DNA from: Chitinophaga sp. LS1
GTDB taxonomy: Bacteria; Bacteroidota; Bacteroidia; Chitinophagales; Chitinophagaceae
Length of the DNA stretch: 64,000 nt
Assembly: GCF_034274695.1 (NCBI RefSeq)
Contig: NZ_CP128362.1
Coordinates: 5,520,501 to 5,584,500, forward strand
Direction of reading: 5' to 3'
Positions 16,960-26,548 of this stretch are shown here, in pieces (positions within the stretch are counted from its first letter, which is position 1; every line of letters starts with the position of its first letter). The notes beneath the pieces were generated by a model, which was not told the origin of the DNA, did not search any database, and worked only from the letters and a program-made list of their open reading frames with translations. The position numbers and the translations under genes are program-made.

Positions 16960-18414
16960 CTATTGAATCGTTTCTATTTTTACCACATGTCCTTTATCCA
17001 GTAAAATCCTTTTTTCCAGGCAGGATGGAAGGGCCGATTCGTAATGGCCTACATAAATTAATGTTGTCCCGTTTGCGCACAATTTGTCGACAAACTTATT
17101 GAAGTATTGTGTCTGGTCATTGTCCAGTCCCTGACACGGTTCATCCAGAATTAACAATTCAGGATTCTTGATGATCGCTCTCGCCAGCAGTGCCAGGCGT
17201 TGTTTACCCAATGGCAGGGTGTTGAGTAGTTCATGCTGTACATCCTTCATGTTCAGGAACGCTATCAGTTCTCTTACTTTCACAGTCTGCGAGTAAGGGA
17301 GCTGTTTGAACAACCCGATAGAATCATAAAAACCGGATGCTATACTGGTGAATACCGTTGCACTGGGATCAAAATACCAGTGCAGTTCCGGACTGATTAA
17401 ACCGATCTTTTCCTTGATGTCCCAGATACTTTCACCACTCCCACGTTGTTTACCAAAGAGGAAGAGGCCATCTACATAAGACTGTGGATGATCTGCACAG
17501 ACCAGGCTTAGTAAAGTTGATTTACCGGAACCATTGTGTCCCTGCAATAACCACTTTTCACCGGCGTTCACTTCCCAGTTAATATTATTCAGTACCTGCT
17601 TTTCACCATAGTGAATATTCATATCGACCATCTTCACTACCTGTGCTGCATGATACACTGGCTTTTCCGTGAGGAATTCAGGCAGTGGTTCCAGTTCGTG
17701 CAATATCTCGCTGGAATGCTCATTGGTAGAAGAGGAGACCAGTTTACCATCAATGATCTGCGCATACTGATGCACATTATTGGGTACGGCAGAGTCGTTG
17801 GTGATAAGAATGTATTGAGATCCCACCTGGGTAAGTTCTTGCAGCAGGGTATTTAAGTTCTTTCTGGAAGCTACATCCAGACCGGCGTAAGGCTGGTCCA
17901 GGATTAGCAGTTGTGGCTTGAGCCAGAGGGCCTTGACCAATTGCAGCTTTTTGTGCTCCCCGCTGGAAAGTTCTATCAGCTGAGAGTCCAGCAGTTCTCT
18001 ATATCCGAGTGCATCGATAATATTATCGGCATCGGCGATATCGAGGTTCTTTTCTTTTCCAAAGACTTTAAAATCGCCAAGTACGGTAAGGGTTTCTCTC
18101 GCCTGTTTACGATTATAGCGCTGTTGGTAGTAAAAATTCGCGTCGCCTTCTAAGTTCTTAAAGTGGTACCAGTTGGAAACGTAGAGTACCTGCTGAGGAA
18201 GCAGGCTGTTTTTATCAAAGTTATATTCGATGTTGCCGTCGATACCTTTAGGTGTTTCTATCAGTTGGGCGAGGGTGGTTTTTCCGCTCCCGCTTATTCC
18301 GTTCAGCACCCAGTTTTGTCCACGAACTATATTCCAGCTTAAATTATCTAATACGATCTTGTCTTTAAACCTGACATTCAGATTTAAAACTTTAACAACG
18401 GGCTCTGACATCAT
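16960..18414 (-). CDS. Tandem ATP-binding cassette protein (ModF-like)
   Basis: 484 residues with two complete ABC nucleotide-binding domains. Walker A loops are GISGSGKTT and GHNGSGKST. The signature of domain 1 is LSSGEHKK, and in domain 2 it is LPLGKQRLALLARA. Walker B regions are LLILDQPYAGLD and LLILDEPCQGLD. No membrane domain or permease gene is adjacent. The arrangement resembles ModF/PhrA-type tandem ATPases, linked in other bacteria to molybdate or photorepair; those roles are not shown here. Methionines at 18414 and 18411 are both possible starts. Confidence 0.85.
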   Translation of the reverse strand: MMSEPVVKVLNLNVRFKDKIVLDNLSWNIVRGQNWVLNGISGSGKTTLAQLIETPKGIDGNIEYNFDKNSLLPQQVLYVSNWYHFKNLEGDANFYYQQRYNRKQARETLTVLGDFKVFGKEKNLDIADADNIIDALGYRELLDSQLIELSSGEHKKLQLVKALWLKPQLLILDQPYAGLDVASRKNLNTLLQELTQVGSQYILITNDSAVPNNVHQYAQIIDGKLVSSSTNEHSSEILHELEPLPEFLTEKPVYHAAQVVKMVDMNIHYGEKQVLNNINWEVNAGEKWLLQGHNGSGKSTLLSLVCADHPQSYVDGLFLFGKQRGSGESIWDIKEKIGLISPELHWYFDPSATVFTSIASGFYDSIGLFKQLPYSQTVKVRELIAFLNMKDVQHELLNTLPLGKQRLALLARAIIKNPELLILDEPCQGLDNDQTQYFNKFVDKLCANGTTLIYVGHYESALPSCLEKRILLDKGHVVKIETIQ

Positions 18415-18467
18415 ATTCCAATTTCTGAGAGGAAGAGGCAGGATGTATCTTCAATAAATGAAACTCC

Positions 18468-18535
18468 TGAGAATCGCATAAATGGATCCGAATTTTAAAG
18501 AGCGTGTATCAAAAGTAAGATACACGCTCTTCAAT
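18468..18535 (-). terminator. Intrinsic terminator after ilvC
   Basis: AGAGCGTGTATC pairs with GATACACGCTCT (18499-18530) around AAAAGTAA. Adjoining sequence (TGAGAATCGCATAAATGGAT) resembles the conserved module beside the terminator at 7097. In the ilvC direction the stem is followed by TTTAAAATT. The hairpin is symmetric and could work both ways. Confidence 0.6.
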
Positions 18536-18540
18536 ATATT

Positions 18541-20022
18541 TTAGGTAGTCTTAATTGACTTCATAGCTGTCATAGCTTTACGCAGTTTTCTTCCTACTAC
18601 CTCAACCGGATGGTCGCGGAGGATTGCGTTGATGTTTACCAGTTCAGCGTTATCAACGGAACCGGTTTTACCTTCGTTGAAGTTTTTACCAACCAGGTCA
18701 GTATCAACAGTCTTCATGAAACCAGCCAGCAATGGTTTACAAGCCTGATCAAACAGGTAACAGCCATATTCAGCGGTGTCAGAGATCACGCGGTTCATTT
18801 CGAACAGTTTCTTACGTGCAATAGTATTTGCGATCAGTGGAGTTTCGTGCAGAGACTCATAGTATGCAGATTCAGCTTTGATACCAGCTTCTACCATTGT
18901 TTCGAAAGCCAGTTCCACACCTGCTCTGATGAATGCTACCATCAGGGTGTAGTTGTCAAAGTATTCCTGTTCGCTGATCTTCACGTCGCCAGCAGGTGTC
19001 TTTTCGAAGGCAGTTTCACCGGTTTCAGCTCTCCATTTCAGCAGGTTCGCATCACCATTAGCCCAGTCTTTCATCATGGTGCTGCTGAATTCGCCGCTCA
19101 TGATGTCATCCTGGTGTTTCTGGAACAGCGGACGCATAATGGTCTTCAGTTCTTCAGAAATTTTGAAAGCAGCTATTTTCGCAGGGTTGCTCAGACGGTC
19201 CATCATACCACTTACACCACCGTGTTTCAGTGCTTCAGTCACTACTTCTACACCGTATTGAACTAATTTGGAAGCGTAACCAGCATCGATACCTTTCTCC
19301 AGCATTTTGTCGAAAGACAGGATAGAACCGGTTTGCAGCAGACCACACAGGATGGTTTGCTCACCCATCAGGTCAGACTTTACTTCAGCTACAAAGCTGG
19401 AACGCAGTACACCAGCTCTGTGGCCACCTGTACCTACGCAATAAGCTTTTGCCTGCTCCAGACCTTTACCTTCAGGATCGTTCTCCGGGTGAACAGCGAT
19501 CAGGGTAGGTACACCAAAGCCTCTCAGGTACTCTGCTCTTACTTCAGAACCTGGGCATTTAGGTGCCACCATTATTACAGTGATGTCTTTACGGATTTGC
19601 ATTCCTTCTTCTACAATGTTGAACCCGTGAGAGTACAGCAGGGTAGAATTCTTTTTCATCAAAGGCATTATCTTAGTTACCACAGCAGTGTGTTGCTTGT
19701 CGGGAGTGAGGTTCACTACCACATCTGCACCTGGAATCAGTTCTTCGAATGTGCCAACCTTAAAGTTGTTGTCAGTTGCATTTTTCCAGGAATCTCTCTT
19801 GTTGTCGATCGCTTCCTGGCGCAGTGCGTAGGAAATGTCCAGACCACTATCTCTGAGGTTCAGACCCTGATTTAAACCCTGAGCACCTGCTCCAACGATA
19901 ACTACTTTCTTACCCTTGAGGGCTGCTACGCCGTCAGCAAATTCAGCGATGTCCATGAACTCGCATACACCTAATTGGTTCAGTTGCTCCCTGAGGGGTA
20001 AAGAATTAAAATAATTTGCCAT
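18541..20022 (-). CDS. ilvC: Ketol-acid reductoisomerase, class II (long form)
   Basis: A 493-residue enzyme of valine and isoleucine biosynthesis. It isomerises and reduces acetolactate or acetohydroxybutyrate with NADPH and magnesium in the cytoplasm. The dinucleotide loop [17 protein letters not shown] lies near residue 40. The length and the duplicated C-terminal knotted domain match the long, plant/E. coli-like class. The acidic metal ligands sit in [11 protein letters not shown]. No other ilv gene is present in the window, so ilvC is separate from the rest of the pathway here. The ATG start is preceded by about 200 bp of A/T-rich leader with no recognised riboswitch or attenuator. Confidence 0.96.
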   Translation of the reverse strand: MANYFNSLPLREQLNQLGVCEFMDIAEFADGVAALKGKKVVIVGAGAQGLNQGLNLRDSGLDISYALRQEAIDNKRDSWKNATDNNFKVGTFEELIPGADVVVNLTPDKQHTAVVTKIMPLMKKNSTLLYSHGFNIVEEGMQIRKDITVIMVAPKCPGSEVRAEYLRGFGVPTLIAVHPENDPEGKGLEQAKAYCVGTGGHRAGVLRSSFVAEVKSDLMGEQTILCGLLQTGSILSFDKMLEKGIDAGYASKLVQYGVEVVTEALKHGGVSGMMDRLSNPAKIAAFKISEELKTIMRPLFQKHQDDIMSGEFSSTMMKDWANGDANLLKWRAETGETAFEKTPAGDVKISEQEYFDNYTLMVAFIRAGVELAFETMVEAGIKAESAYYESLHETPLIANTIARKKLFEMNRVISDTAEYGCYLFDQACKPLLAGFMKTVDTDLVGKNFNEGKTGSVDNAELVNINAILRDHPVEVVGRKLRKAMTAMKSIKTT

Positions 20023-20166
20023 TGCTTCTTAAAGTATTAATTAAAGTCTAAATGTTAAGTCCGATGTCGTGTCATCTGATGACAAAGTTATCAGGATTTT
20101 TATTATTGTCAATACCCATTTTATATTTCGGGAATTATTTCAAAGAGACCCGGAATTTTTTAGATA

Positions 20167-20283
20167 TTATTTAATTAGGCTACCCTTTCTGCCTGATTTT
20201 CGAATGATGAGGCTGTAACGGAAGTATACCACGAACCCGATCAGCAGCCATCCAATAAGGCGTAACCAGTTTTCTATGCCCTT
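20167..20283 (-). pseudogene. Relic of an amino-acid permease (C-terminus only)
   Basis: On the minus strand 38 codons between stops read KGIENWLRLIGWLLIG, then FVVYFRYSLIIRK, and a lysine-rich end. This is the last transmembrane helix and tail seen in APC-superfamily (YfnA/CAT-type) amino-acid permeases. The rest of the gene is missing; an in-frame stop precedes the fragment at 20284. About 20 bp further on, an ATG followed by AAAAACGGAAACTTC could be the former start, suggesting an internal deletion. It lies 145 bp upstream of ilvC in the same direction, and a former link with branched-chain amino-acid uptake is only a guess. Confidence 0.55.
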
Positions 20284-20492
20284 CTAATGTTTTAGAAGTT
20301 TCCGTTTTTCATATAGTGGGGGAATAAAAAGGTGGGTAAAAACAACAGTGAGAGCGTGAAGTGGACAAATTTAACGATTGATGACCAACTTTAACAATTT
20401 TTTGTCTACGAAAAAGAGGTTTTCATCTCTGAATTTTAGGATTTCTGACTAAGGGTATAGGATGAATATTTCCTTCGTTATAATTTTCACCT

Positions 20493-21452
20493 ATGAAAAA
20501 TACTTTTCATGGCATACTGATAGTCGTCATCATACTCCTGACCATATTTGTACCATATCCGCCTAAGCATTCCCTGACCATCACTGCGCGGGAATTGTAC
20601 TATTCCGTGATGTTGGACAATGTGATGGCCGCCGGTGGATATTTCCTGAATTTTTATGTCTTTATTCCCTTTTTGTATTACGGGAAAAGGGCGTTTTATT
20701 TCCTGGTATTAATCGCCTATGCAATATGCGTGATTTATATTCCCACAATACTCAACTACTTTTTTTCAGGGTTTCACTTTTTAGATCCGCTGCACTTTCC
20801 CATACCTCAATTAGTATTGCTGGCAGCAGCGCTCATGTTATCGTACATCGCACGCAAACGCTATGAATGGAAACAGTTGTCAGAAGAAAAGACGGCGTTT
20901 GAATTGTCCGCATTGAAACAACAAATGCAACCACATTTTTTCTTCAATACGCTGAATGGCATTTATGGGTTATCTATACAGCAATCAGAAAAAACACCTG
21001 CGTATATTCTGAAACTGGCAAACATGATGCGGTATGTACTATACGAAAGCAATGCAGACAAAGTATCGCTTGCCAAAGAACTGGACCACATCAGCAACTA
21101 CTGCCAGATGCAACAGCTCAGGCTTGGATTGAACAACCAGGTATCACTGCGCATCACCGGGGAGGCGGGTACAAACCAGATTGCACCATTTATCCTAATA
21201 CCTTTTATCGAGAATAGTTTCAAACATGGTATCTCTTCCAGCAGGGAGACGCAAATGCTGATTGAAATAAACACAACCACAGATTCACTTCATTTTTCAG
21301 CAACAAATACAATTGTAAAAACAGCTTCGAATGACGGTGTTGGTATCAAAAATGTAAAACGCAGACTGGATTTAATTTATCCCGATCAATACACGCTGAC
21401 CATCAGTCAGCAAACGCAGCAATTCATCGTTCAACTCAGTGTAAAGTTATGA
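20493..21452 (+). CDS. LytS-family sensor histidine kinase
   Basis: 319 residues. Four hydrophobic segments fill residues 1-125, then a coiled linker leads into the His_kinase domain with the motif KQQMQPHFFFNTLNGIYG, whose histidine is the phosphorylation site. The HATPase region follows with FILIPFIENSFKHGI as N-box and GVGIKNVKRRLDLIYP as G-box. Bacteroidota kinases of this type signal to LytTR regulators. Its stop overlaps the start of the regulator gene by 4 bp (ATGA), which indicates translational coupling. No extracellular sensor domain is seen, so the membrane part is the likely input. Confidence 0.92.
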   Translation: MKNTFHGILIVVIILLTIFVPYPPKHSLTITARELYYSVMLDNVMAAGGYFLNFYVFIPFLYYGKRAFYFLVLIAYAICVIYIPTILNYFFSGFHFLDPLHFPIPQLVLLAAALMLSYIARKRYEWKQLSEEKTAFELSALKQQMQPHFFFNTLNGIYGLSIQQSEKTPAYILKLANMMRYVLYESNADKVSLAKELDHISNYCQMQQLRLGLNNQVSLRITGEAGTNQIAPFILIPFIENSFKHGISSSRETQMLIEINTTTDSLHFSATNTIVKTASNDGVGIKNVKRRLDLIYPDQYTLTISQQTQQFIVQLSVKL

Positions 21453-22132
21453 GACCTTTAGATGCTATTACTATCGACGACGAGCCGATCGCCCACGAAA
21501 TCCTGGCACACTACAGCAAAAGGCTAAACGGGATCAGGCTGAAACGGCAATTTACCAATCCGGAGCAGGCATGTAAATACCTGGCCAGCAACCATGTAGA
21601 CCTGATCCTGCTGGATATAGAAATGGCAGATGTAAATGGGTTTGCGTTTTACAGATCGTTGCCACAGCGACCTATGGTGATCTTCACAACCGCACATCCG
21701 GAGTATGCATTAGAAGGATTTAACGTGTCGGCGGTAGACTACCTGCTGAAACCCTTTTCGGAAGAGCGTTTTGAACAGGCGATCCTGAAAGCCGGTATGC
21801 AGAAAGATGTGCAGGAAATGGCGCCCTCACTCACTATCAGGGCCGACTATGAAACGAGGAATGTGCAGCTGAAAGACATCCTGTATATCGAAGGGTTAAA
21901 CAACTACGTTAAAATCTATACCACATCGGCCACACATCCTTTATTGTCTATGATTTCGCTGAAAGAGATGATGAGCCGCTTGCCGGGCCATCAGTTCATG
22001 CGCATACACAGATCTTACATCGTGCCTCGCCCCAGGGTGAGCGCTATTACCAGCCGTTACGTCACGGTGGCAGGGAAAAAGCTGCCGGTAGGAGATACTT
22101 ATCGCAGTAGTGTGATGACGATTCTCCAATAA
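21449..22132 (+). CDS. LytTR-family response regulator
   Basis: A 227-residue partner of the upstream kinase. The receiver occupies residues 1-120 with D10/D11 acidic pocket, phosphoacceptor D56 and the DYLLKPF lysine. The LytTR DNA-binding domain spans about 130-227 (DILYIEGLNNYVKIY, MRIHRSYIV, RYVTVAGKKLPVGDTYR). Targets are not evident. The gene after it (22192) has its own promoter element, so it may be controlled by but is not simply cotranscribed with the pair. Confidence 0.94.
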   Translation: MRPLDAITIDDEPIAHEILAHYSKRLNGIRLKRQFTNPEQACKYLASNHVDLILLDIEMADVNGFAFYRSLPQRPMVIFTTAHPEYALEGFNVSAVDYLLKPFSEERFEQAILKAGMQKDVQEMAPSLTIRADYETRNVQLKDILYIEGLNNYVKIYTTSATHPLLSMISLKEMMSRLPGHQFMRIHRSYIVPRPRVSAITSRYVTVAGKKLPVGDTYRSSVMTILQ

Positions 22133-22179
22133 AATAGGATGGTTTTCCCTTATTATTTTCTGCCGGATATATAGGAATA

Positions 22180-22187
22180 TAGATTTG
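22180..22187 (+). promoter_or_regulatory. TAnnTTTG promoter of the 22192 gene
   Basis: TAGATTTG followed by four bases (CCGG) and the ATG. It predicts a leaderless transcript. Confidence 0.6.
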
Positions 22188-22191
22188 CCGG

Positions 22192-23754
22192 ATGAAGTAT
22201 TTATTGCCTGTCACTCTACTTGCTTTTATCCCTTTGTCTGTCTGGTCACAGCCTCCCGGTCCGCCTATGCCTACCGGTCGTACGCAAAAAGTGCTGCTTA
22301 TTCTGAATGAAAAGACAGGAAAAACTGACACGGTTAAAATGGGTAATTTTATCAGGTTGTGGTTCTGGTCCGATACGAAACTGAAGATGGAACAACCACT
22401 TACCCGCACCGACTTCAGAAAACATACCTATTATGTAGAATCCAACCTGATGGGGGTGACGGATAGTGCCCTTATATTTTTAAAACGGTCTCCTTTTATC
22501 CCTGTACCACCCATTCCATTGCCGATCCCACTTCCCATCCGCCTGCCCAACAAGATCCCGATGCATGAATACGATACCATCAAACTAAGCCAGATCAAAG
22601 GTATCCGTATGGTCAACATGGGCCTGGAAGGTGCCGCTGTCGGCGTCACCATGGTTCCTGCCATGTCTATCGTACCGGATTACTTTACTACCTGGCCGGG
22701 CATGATGTTCATGCAACCCAGTATGTCTATTGTATCCACCTATGTGGGCGATGTCATGTTCCCAATGCATAAAGTGAACAGGGAACGGAAAAAGACCCAT
22801 TATACCCTGGGCACCAGCGAAATACCAACGGATACCATGTACTATATCCAGAAGCGGAAGATGAATGGTGAAAACGATTATGAATGGGAAGTGGAAAGGC
22901 TGGAACGCTACGAAAAAATGTATAAACACATTAAAAAGGAGCTGTCAGACGAAATGCTGGATCATTATCAGGGTAATACCATCTTCAGCATACCCCTGGG
23001 CGTTACCCTCATCCCGGATGGTTTCAGAAGCGGGGAAGATATGAAAACAAGGATCAGTATCACTGAACGGAAGTTCTTCTTTGGCTTCGCTACTGAGAAC
23101 TTTATCACCGACCGGCACCGCATCGGGAATGAATTGACCCTCAACAGGACGGAACGGTTTATGTCGGTGACTGGTACCAACAGTATATCCATCAATTCTA
23201 CAATGGGTATGATCCTGTCTAACTTCACTTACCTGAAGTGGGGCCTGAAAGGCATATACAGTGAGGGATATAAGAAACGGCAATGGATTAAGATTCACCA
23301 GCTGGACGACGAAATCGCTGCTTCTGAAGAGGTAGACGATATAGAAACGGGACTGCTCATGGCAAAGCGGAATTACTTCAGGACCATGCTGGCCGCAGAG
23401 CCGAAACCTTACCTGCTATTCGGGGTAGGTGCCGTGAATACCACCCTGATCAAAGTAAAGGGTAGTGATGCCAGCGGTATCGGCTCTACTGACTACTCCC
23501 AGCAGAAATTTGCACTGGAAGGCGGGTTTGGGATGTTCACCCGCGTGGGAAAACGCCTCACGTACGACTTTTCTGCCAAATACATCTGGACACCGAAGTA
23601 CAGCCCTTACATCGGCGGATTGGAGCGCTATAGCGGGTTTAGATTACAATTGAACATCGGTTATATGTCAGGCGTGTCTTTTATGAGAATGAGACGAATA
23701 TTAAAGATGGCAAATACAAACAGAGATCCTAAAGGAGATGAATTAAAGCTATAA
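22192..23754 (+). CDS. Exported hypothetical protein with proline-rich segment and beta-rich C-terminus
   Basis: 520 residues with a signal peptide (cleavage after VWSQ, about residue 20). Residues about 100-122 hold a PVPPIPLPIPLPIRLP-type stretch, a rigid polyproline-like segment. Residues 235-265 are charged and helical. The final third (from about 400) has alternating aromatic and glycine-rich strands such as GGFGMFTRVGKRLTYDFSAKY, resembling an outer-membrane barrel or beta domain. No enzyme motif is seen and I recognise no family. The 59-bp gap after the LytTR gene and the separate promoter suggest a possible target of that system. Confidence 0.75.
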   Translation: MKYLLPVTLLAFIPLSVWSQPPGPPMPTGRTQKVLLILNEKTGKTDTVKMGNFIRLWFWSDTKLKMEQPLTRTDFRKHTYYVESNLMGVTDSALIFLKRSPFIPVPPIPLPIPLPIRLPNKIPMHEYDTIKLSQIKGIRMVNMGLEGAAVGVTMVPAMSIVPDYFTTWPGMMFMQPSMSIVSTYVGDVMFPMHKVNRERKKTHYTLGTSEIPTDTMYYIQKRKMNGENDYEWEVERLERYEKMYKHIKKELSDEMLDHYQGNTIFSIPLGVTLIPDGFRSGEDMKTRISITERKFFFGFATENFITDRHRIGNELTLNRTERFMSVTGTNSISINSTMGMILSNFTYLKWGLKGIYSEGYKKRQWIKIHQLDDEIAASEEVDDIETGLLMAKRNYFRTMLAAEPKPYLLFGVGAVNTTLIKVKGSDASGIGSTDYSQQKFALEGGFGMFTRVGKRLTYDFSAKYIWTPKYSPYIGGLERYSGFRLQLNIGYMSGVSFMRMRRILKMANTNRDPKGDELKL

Positions 23755-23808
23755 ATTGGATATTTGATAATTTTTTATAATTTACGGTCCCATATTTTTT
23801 ACTATCCT

Positions 23809-24180
23809 ATGAGTATTGAAAAGATCGTATTTGACAAGGTGTATGACGGCCCTATTGATGCAGACATTGACTGGGTGGCCGGCGGAAATTTTGATGGTTA
23901 TATCTACAAAACCACTTTACGTTTTACGGAGGAAAAGAACGAAGTAGTCCTCACTACAAAGATTGTCGACCAGTCCAGGTATGATGGAGAGGAATGTGAT
24001 ACAAATGACATCGGAACTTTTTCAGTTTCTGACAAACGGGCAATTGTTTGTCAGTTCCCCGGTTTCGATATGAGAGGAAGATTCCTGGGTGAAAATTGCG
24101 AATTTATTGCGTTTTCTATCTGGCATAATAAGGACAGAACGCGCGCTTACTCCAGGGTGTATACGCTTACAGCCGACTAA
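23809..24180 (+). CDS. Hypothetical cytoplasmic protein (123 aa)
   Basis: ATG 23809 gives a 123-residue acidic protein without signal peptide or membrane segment (MSIEKIVFDKVYDGPIDADI at the start, DWVAGGNFDGYIYK next). It appears beta-rich, with several short DxD and aromatic motifs. An in-frame TTG at 23764 is unlikely as start. It is 54 bp after the exported protein, same strand, and could be cotranscribed. No family is recognised. Confidence 0.6.
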   Translation: MSIEKIVFDKVYDGPIDADIDWVAGGNFDGYIYKTTLRFTEEKNEVVLTTKIVDQSRYDGEECDTNDIGTFSVSDKRAIVCQFPGFDMRGRFLGENCEFIAFSIWHNKDRTRAYSRVYTLTAD

Positions 24181-24377
24181 AATGCGTATTCCGCTCTTTT
24201 GTAGCAGGGGGGCCAGGCATATTCTTCCGCACTGTATTCCCCGATCAGGGAAGAATTGCATTGCAGGGTGTGGGCTTTAGCAGATGGATATAATCGAAAC
24301 CAGTTTTATCACTCATTACTTGAAATTGATAAAAATTGCTAATTTGCGGCACCCTAATAGCCGGGGGACTTACACTT

Positions 24378-24785
24378 ATGTGCAAAGACCAGATTACCAT
24401 TTTACTGGTAGATGATGATATTGAAGACCAGACATTACTTTCTGAAGCCATTCATAAAATAGCGCCAGCTATTTGTATTAAATTATTCAATAACGGGTCA
24501 GAGGTTTTACATTATTTATCTTCCAGGGAGGATGATACTCCTTGTTTAATAGTATTGGATTACAACATGCCAGGCATCAATGGCCTGCAGGTGTTGGAGC
24601 GGATAGGAGAGATCCACAGGCTCACCAGCATACCAAAAATAGTTTGGAGCACGTCCAATTCTCATCACTTTAGAACACAATGTTTGAACGCCGGAGCATT
24701 CAGGTATATAGTAAAGCCGCAAAATCTGCAGGACCTGAACCAGATTGCAGCGGATATTATTGATACTTGTGAGCGGGCGGCTTAG
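24378..24785 (+). CDS. Single-domain response regulator
   Basis: 135 residues forming a stand-alone CheY-like receiver. Acidic residues VDDD (11-14), phosphoacceptor D61 in LIVLDYNMPG, and lysine in YIVKPQ are all present. There is no output domain, so it should act by protein-protein contact or in a phosphorelay, as the Rcp1-like receivers of Bacteroidota do. The open frame reaches back to 24336, but ATG 24378 fits the domain start. A terminator-bearing repeat follows after 11 bp. Confidence 0.9.
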   Translation: MCKDQITILLVDDDIEDQTLLSEAIHKIAPAICIKLFNNGSEVLHYLSSREDDTPCLIVLDYNMPGINGLQVLERIGEIHRLTSIPKIVWSTSNSHHFRTQCLNAGAFRYIVKPQNLQDLNQIAADIIDTCERAA

Positions 24786-24796
24786 GTTATTCAAAA

Positions 24797-24886
24797 AAAG
24801 AGCGGGGCACCTCAAAGTGCCCCGCTCTTTTTCTGAAAATGGTTTTCATCCCAGTTGGTGAATTCACTCTTTGATGAAGGGTTTAA
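24797..24886 (+). repeat. Dispersed terminator-bearing repeat, copy C
   Basis: A 14-bp perfect stem (AAAGAGCGGGGCAC/GTGCCCCGCTCTTT, 24797-24830) is followed by TTTCTGAAAATGGTTTTCAT, GTTGGTGAATTCACTC and GATGAAGGGTTTAAT. It matches the first half of copies A, B and D but ends where the convergent DUF2911 gene stops. Oriented as a terminator for the response-regulator gene. Confidence 0.75.
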
Positions 24887-25723
24887 TTATTTACCTGCTT
24901 GCTTCAGGAACTCGTTGTTGAGATTAATATACTCCTGTATATTATCTTTCTTTGCCAGCTCAATACTCTCTTTGGAAGAAGCAATTGCACCGGCTTTATC
25001 ACCAGCTTTTAGCTGCATCTTCGCTTTCCAGTATTTAATATAAAATACGTTCGGCTGTGCCTTGTCCATTTCATTGATCCATTCCAGCGCTTTTTTAGCA
25101 TCTATATTATTGTCGTAATAATATTGTGCTGCCTGCATGTAAGGCTTCTTTTCAGTCGCCATAGCTGAATCAATGCTTGCCATGATCTCAACTTTCTGAT
25201 CGACAGTCATGTGCAGTTGCACCTGTGTATGATCCCATGAAATGCTCAATACAGCAGCAGCCGGCTTTACATTTTCGAAAGCCATGGTGTAAGTTTCTAC
25301 TGCATAAGGCAGGGTAGATGGCTTTACATCAAAACGCAACAGATCGTCTTCTTTGCTGTAGGAATAAGAACCCCACTGATTAGATTTTTTGCTGATGATG
25401 ATCGTCCATTTATCTTTTTCAGGAATAGCGAACAGGCCATAAGTACCTGCTTCGATCTTGTGACCTTCTATGCTAACTGCATCTTCAAAGGTAATAGCAG
25501 GAATACCGTTCGCACCCAGTCTCCATACGGAACCGTAAGGTACCAAACCTCCAAAGATCTTACGACCGTTCATGTTTGGACGGTTGTACTTTAAAGTTAC
25601 ATCGTGAATACCTACTTTTTGTGTGATGCTGGTGCCGCTGCTGGCAGCTGGTACTTTCAAGGTTTGCGCATATATCCCGGTTGATAGCGAAAGGGATATA
25701 AGGGTGGTAATTATTGTTTTCAT
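24887..25723 (-). CDS. DUF2911 exported protein with TPR-like tail
   Basis: 278 residues. Signal peptide (1-19), then the DUF2911 domain (about 20-175) with its characteristic TLKYNRPNMNGRKIFGGLVP and VWRLGANGIPAITFE segments and AGTYGLFAIP. A helical C-terminal region with repeat-like hairpins (residues 195-278) follows. DUF2911 proteins are frequent secreted or periplasmic proteins of Bacteroidota with unknown function. It has its own promoter directly before the ATG. Confidence 0.9.
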   Translation of the reverse strand: MKTIITTLISLSLSTGIYAQTLKVPAASSGTSITQKVGIHDVTLKYNRPNMNGRKIFGGLVPYGSVWRLGANGIPAITFEDAVSIEGHKIEAGTYGLFAIPEKDKWTIIISKKSNQWGSYSYSKEDDLLRFDVKPSTLPYAVETYTMAFENVKPAAAVLSISWDHTQVQLHMTVDQKVEIMASIDSAMATEKKPYMQAAQYYYDNNIDAKKALEWINEMDKAQPNVFYIKYWKAKMQLKAGDKAGAIASSKESIELAKKDNIQEYINLNNEFLKQAGK

Positions 25724-25727
25724 AGGG

Positions 25728-25735
25728 CAAATGTA
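25728..25735 (-). promoter_or_regulatory. TAnnTTTG promoter of the DUF2911 gene
   Basis: Minus-strand TACATTTG, four bases (CCCT), then ATG. It predicts a leaderless transcript. Confidence 0.6.
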
Positions 25736-25737
25736 GG

Positions 25738-26517
25738 CTAATTCTCTAACAGATGAATAGCATCCGCAATCCTTAAAGCCGCCATGGAGTTGTTCACATG
25801 GAGCTTTTGCAGAATATTCTGCCGGTGCCTGTTCACTGTATACACACTAATAGAAAACCGCGCAGCAATCTCCTTGCTGCTACTTCCGGTTTTGATCATA
25901 CGCAGTACCTCTTTTTCTCTTTCTGAGAGAATATCATTGACCTGTTGCCTGTCTGGCAGCATGATCTTACCCGTTCTTGAATTCACGATCCGCCCGAAAT
26001 AATTATCACTCTCTACCTGCTGTGGAGGAAAATTGTACAGGCATAGCGCCATCCATACACTGCCATTATCTGCACTCCTGATATAGAACATACGGTGGTG
26101 CACAGGTACATATTCATCCTGTGCATTCTGCATATGAAGAATACTGTTTACATAGTAATCGTATCGTTCATGATTCGGCAGATCTTTCAGCATATGAAAG
26201 AATTGAAGTTCCATCGCATGTTTCGCTTCCAGATCATCCGGCCGTATCCTGCTAAATAAGCCTTCTTCCCAGATAGAGTCGATCTCCGTTCCGATGTCCA
26301 ATCCCATTGCTGCGCCTACACCACCGGAATAGATATAACTCCTGTTAGCCTTCAGGTCACTCAATACAGCTACCGCATTTTCGATACCCGCATACATCTT
26401 CGCGACCAACTGGCACTGTGCCAGCGGAGAGTCCTGTTGCGAAAAGGATTGCGTCAACAGCGTATCATTCAGTATATTTTGGTTAATATTAACCATTGCA
26501 CCTTGCATAACCAGCAT
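25738..26517 (-). CDS. LuxR-family transcriptional regulator
   Basis: 259 residues. The C-terminal 65 form a LuxR helix-turn-helix (LSEREKEVLRMIKTGSSSKE and SVYTVNRHRQNILQKL). The N-terminal 190 residues have the size and aromatic pattern of a PAS-like sensory domain but show no clear cofactor motif. There is no receiver aspartate, so it is not a phosphorylated regulator. Its stop lies 14 bp before the DUF2911 start; the DUF2911 gene has its own promoter, whose element partly underlies this short gap. Confidence 0.88.
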   Translation of the reverse strand: MLVMQGAMVNINQNILNDTLLTQSFSQQDSPLAQCQLVAKMYAGIENAVAVLSDLKANRSYIYSGGVGAAMGLDIGTEIDSIWEEGLFSRIRPDDLEAKHAMELQFFHMLKDLPNHERYDYYVNSILHMQNAQDEYVPVHHRMFYIRSADNGSVWMALCLYNFPPQQVESDNYFGRIVNSRTGKIMLPDRQQVNDILSEREKEVLRMIKTGSSSKEIAARFSISVYTVNRHRQNILQKLHVNNSMAALRIADAIHLLEN

Positions 26518-26518
26518 T

Positions 26519-26534
26519 TACATTTGCAAAAGTA
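26519..26534. promoter_or_regulatory. Back-to-back promoters between LuxR and DUF1349 genes
   Basis: TACATTTG on the plus strand (26519-26526) abuts TACTTTTG on the minus strand (26534-26527). The plus start gives a leader of about 16-18 nt for the DUF1349 gene. The minus start falls close to the LuxR ATG at 26517. The two -7 elements are side by side, so the polymerases compete for the same DNA. Confidence 0.5.
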
Positions 26535-26548
26535 ATAATTCAACAAGT

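Noticed and set aside
18610..19875. 218- and 180-codon frames opposite ilvC
   Set aside because: ilvC is complete and conserved here. The antisense frames are a consequence of its codon usage.
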